Positions 4,992 to 6,138 of a DNA stretch of 6,138 nucleotides are shown one piece after another. How positions within the stretch are numbered: the first letter of the stretch is position 1; every line of letters starts with the position of its first letter. The translations under genes and the position numbers were made by a program. Location of the stretch: the NCBI GenBank assembly GCA_028717985.1, contig JAQUMS010000086.1, positions 1 through 6,138 of the forward strand, written 5' to 3'. The notes under the pieces are model-generated. The model was given only the letters and a program-made list of their open reading frames with translations, was not told the DNA's origin and did not search any database. Source of the stretch: Candidatus Omnitrophota bacterium. GTDB taxonomy: Bacteria > Omnitrophota > Gorgyraeia > Gygaellales > Profunditerraquicolaceae.

Positions 4992-6138
4992 ATGGAATTT
5001 GTTGCTGATTTTCATATTCATTCGAAATATTCCCGGGCGACATCCAGGGATATGGATATCAAGCATCTTGCCGAGTGGGCTTCGTTTAAAGGCATCAAAG
5101 TAATGGGGACGGGAGATTTTACTCATCATCTTTGGTTGGAAGAATTAAAATCCCAGCTGGAAGATATGGGCAATGGCTTATTCAGGTATCCGGCGGCAAA
5201 AATTACCGGTTTACCCGCGTCCGTAAAAGAAGACATTTATTTTATATTAACCGTTGAGATAAGCAGTATTTATTCAAAGAACGGCCGTTCATACAGGATC
5301 CATAACCTTATTTTCGCGCCGTCATTCGCCGTTGCCGATAAGATTAATGAAGCATTGGGACGAAGGGGGAATCTTGCCAGCGATGGACGCCCTATCCTTG
5401 GGGTTGACGCCCAGGAAATCGCCAGAATTGTATTTGATATAGATGAGAACTGCATGCTTGTTCCCGGGCACATTTGGACGCCATGGTTTTCATTGTTCGG
5501 TTCAATGTCAGGTTTTGATAAAATCGAAGATTGTTTTGAAGACCAGACACCCAAAATATTCGCGCTTGAAACAGGGCTTTCCAGCGACCCCGCGATGAAC
5601 TGGCGTTTATCCGCTCTTGACCGGTTCACTTTGATCAGTAATTCCGACAGTCACAGCCCTTCAAAAATTGGCAGGGAGGCAAATGTGTTTAATTGCGGAA
5701 TTGATTATAAATCAATTCGCGAGGTCTTAAAGACGAAAGATAAAACTAAATTTCTTTATACGATTGAATTTTTCCCCGAAGAAGGTAAATATCATTTTGA
5801 CGGGCATCGCTTGTGCGGTATCCGGTTTTCTCCAAAAGAAACATTAGAACATAAAGGGTTGTGCCCCAAATGCCGAAAGCCGTTGACTGTGGGGGTAATG
5901 AGCCGGGTTGAACGCCTCGCTGACAGGCCTGAGGGTTTTGTGCCGGAGAATGCTATTCCTTTTAAAAATTTAATCCCGTTTGAAGAAATTATCGCGGATG
6001 CCAAAGGTGTTGCCAAAGGTTCTGTGGTGGTAGAACGGGAATACAAGAATTATATTGCCAGATTCGGCTCGGAATTTAACATCTTGCTTCATGCGTCTGA
6101 ACAGGAACTGGCACAGGGGCTTCCCAAACCTGTGGCGG
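4992..6138 (+). CDS. Endonuclease Q family protein (PHP domain and Zn-binding), 3' truncated
   Basis: 382 residues are visible and the frame is open at the window end; bacterial members are around 400 residues, so little is missing. EndoQ cuts DNA 5' of deaminated bases (uracil, hypoxanthine, xanthine) and abasic sites. Seen: the PHP-type metal motif DFHIHSKYSRATS with H8 and H10, GTGDFTHH (39-46, D42), E89, H104 (IHNLIFAP), PGHIWTPWFSLFGS (158-171, H160), LETGLSSDPAMNWR (192-205) and SNSDSHSPSKIGREAN (216-231). After that come a Zn-binding segment (GHRLCG with C275, CPKC with C291 and C294) and RVERLADRPEGF (305-317), a family signature. The ATG gives the normal N-terminus. It lies 14 bases after pyrC and is probably in the pyr operon. 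Function is assigned by family resemblance; in some bacteria a UvrD-type helicase gene follows, which cannot be seen here. Confidence 0.9.
   Translation, partial: MEFVADFHIHSKYSRATSRDMDIKHLAEWASFKGIKVMGTGDFTHHLWLEELKSQLEDMGNGLFRYPAAKITGLPASVKEDIYFILTVEISSIYSKNGRSYRIHNLIFAPSFAVADKINEALGRRGNLASDGRPILGVDAQEIARIVFDIDENCMLVPGHIWTPWFSLFGSMSGFDKIEDCFEDQTPKIFALETGLSSDPAMNWRLSALDRFTLISNSDSHSPSKIGREANVFNCGIDYKSIREVLKTKDKTKFLYTIEFFPEEGKYHFDGHRLCGIRFSPKETLEHKGLCPKCRKPLTVGVMSRVERLADRPEGFVPENAIPFKNLIPFEEIIADAKGVAKGSVVVEREYKNYIARFGSEFNILLHASEQELAQGLPKPVA

Noticed and set aside
1..6138. CRISPR arrays, tRNA or rRNA genes, insertion sequences
   Set aside because: I looked for regularly spaced identical repeats, cloverleaf or rRNA signatures and transposase motifs and saw none. 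The tandem hairpins at 1593-1757 are diverged and adjoin without unique spacers, so they are not a CRISPR.

Overview
The window reads as a piece of a bacterial chromosome from an anaerobe with moderately AT-rich DNA. All supported genes lie on the plus strand. The bacterial assignment rests on a textbook sigma70-type promoter, Shine-Dalgarno sites, an intrinsic terminator and a PyrR-type pyrimidine operon. The anaerobic lifestyle is inferred from the 2-oxoacid:ferredoxin oxidoreductase and the rubredoxin. PyrR attenuation with an EndoQ-family nuclease and structured intergenic repeats would fit an uncultivated lineage such as Omnitrophota, but this is a guess; the sequence does not settle the phylum.

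Layout. (1) 2-1577: the end of the alpha subunit and the complete beta subunit of a 2-oxoacid:ferredoxin oxidoreductase. (2) 1578-1795: a gap filled with three tandem, apparently related hairpin units and a fourth palindrome that ends at the Shine-Dalgarno site of the next gene. (3) 1796-1954: a complete 52-residue rubredoxin, not called in a standard long-ORF list because of its size. (4) 1971-2213: the control region of the pyr operon. It holds a consensus promoter, a PyrR-binding hairpin that starts about at +2, a short leader ORF with its own Shine-Dalgarno site, a potential antiterminator and an intrinsic terminator. After the terminator come further hairpins of unknown role. (5) 2214-4977: pyrR, pyrB and pyrC, tightly packed (4-base overlap, then a 2-base gap). 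(6) 4992-6138: an endonuclease Q family gene 14 bases after pyrC, cut by the window end.

How it works together. PyrR senses UMP/UTP and acts on the leader RNA of its own operon, so aspartate carbamoyltransferase and dihydroorotase are made when pyrimidines are low. The PyrR hairpin contains the CNGNGA hexaloop (here CAGUGA). Its lower stem pairs with part of the leader ORF's ribosome site, and the leader ORF ends in tandem stops inside the terminator loop. This suggests PyrR could act through leader translation, as proposed for Thermus, as well as or instead of the antiterminator switch known from Bacillus. The most interesting parts of the window are this dual-looking leader, the tandem hairpin array before rubredoxin, and a repair nuclease for deaminated bases placed in a pyrimidine operon.
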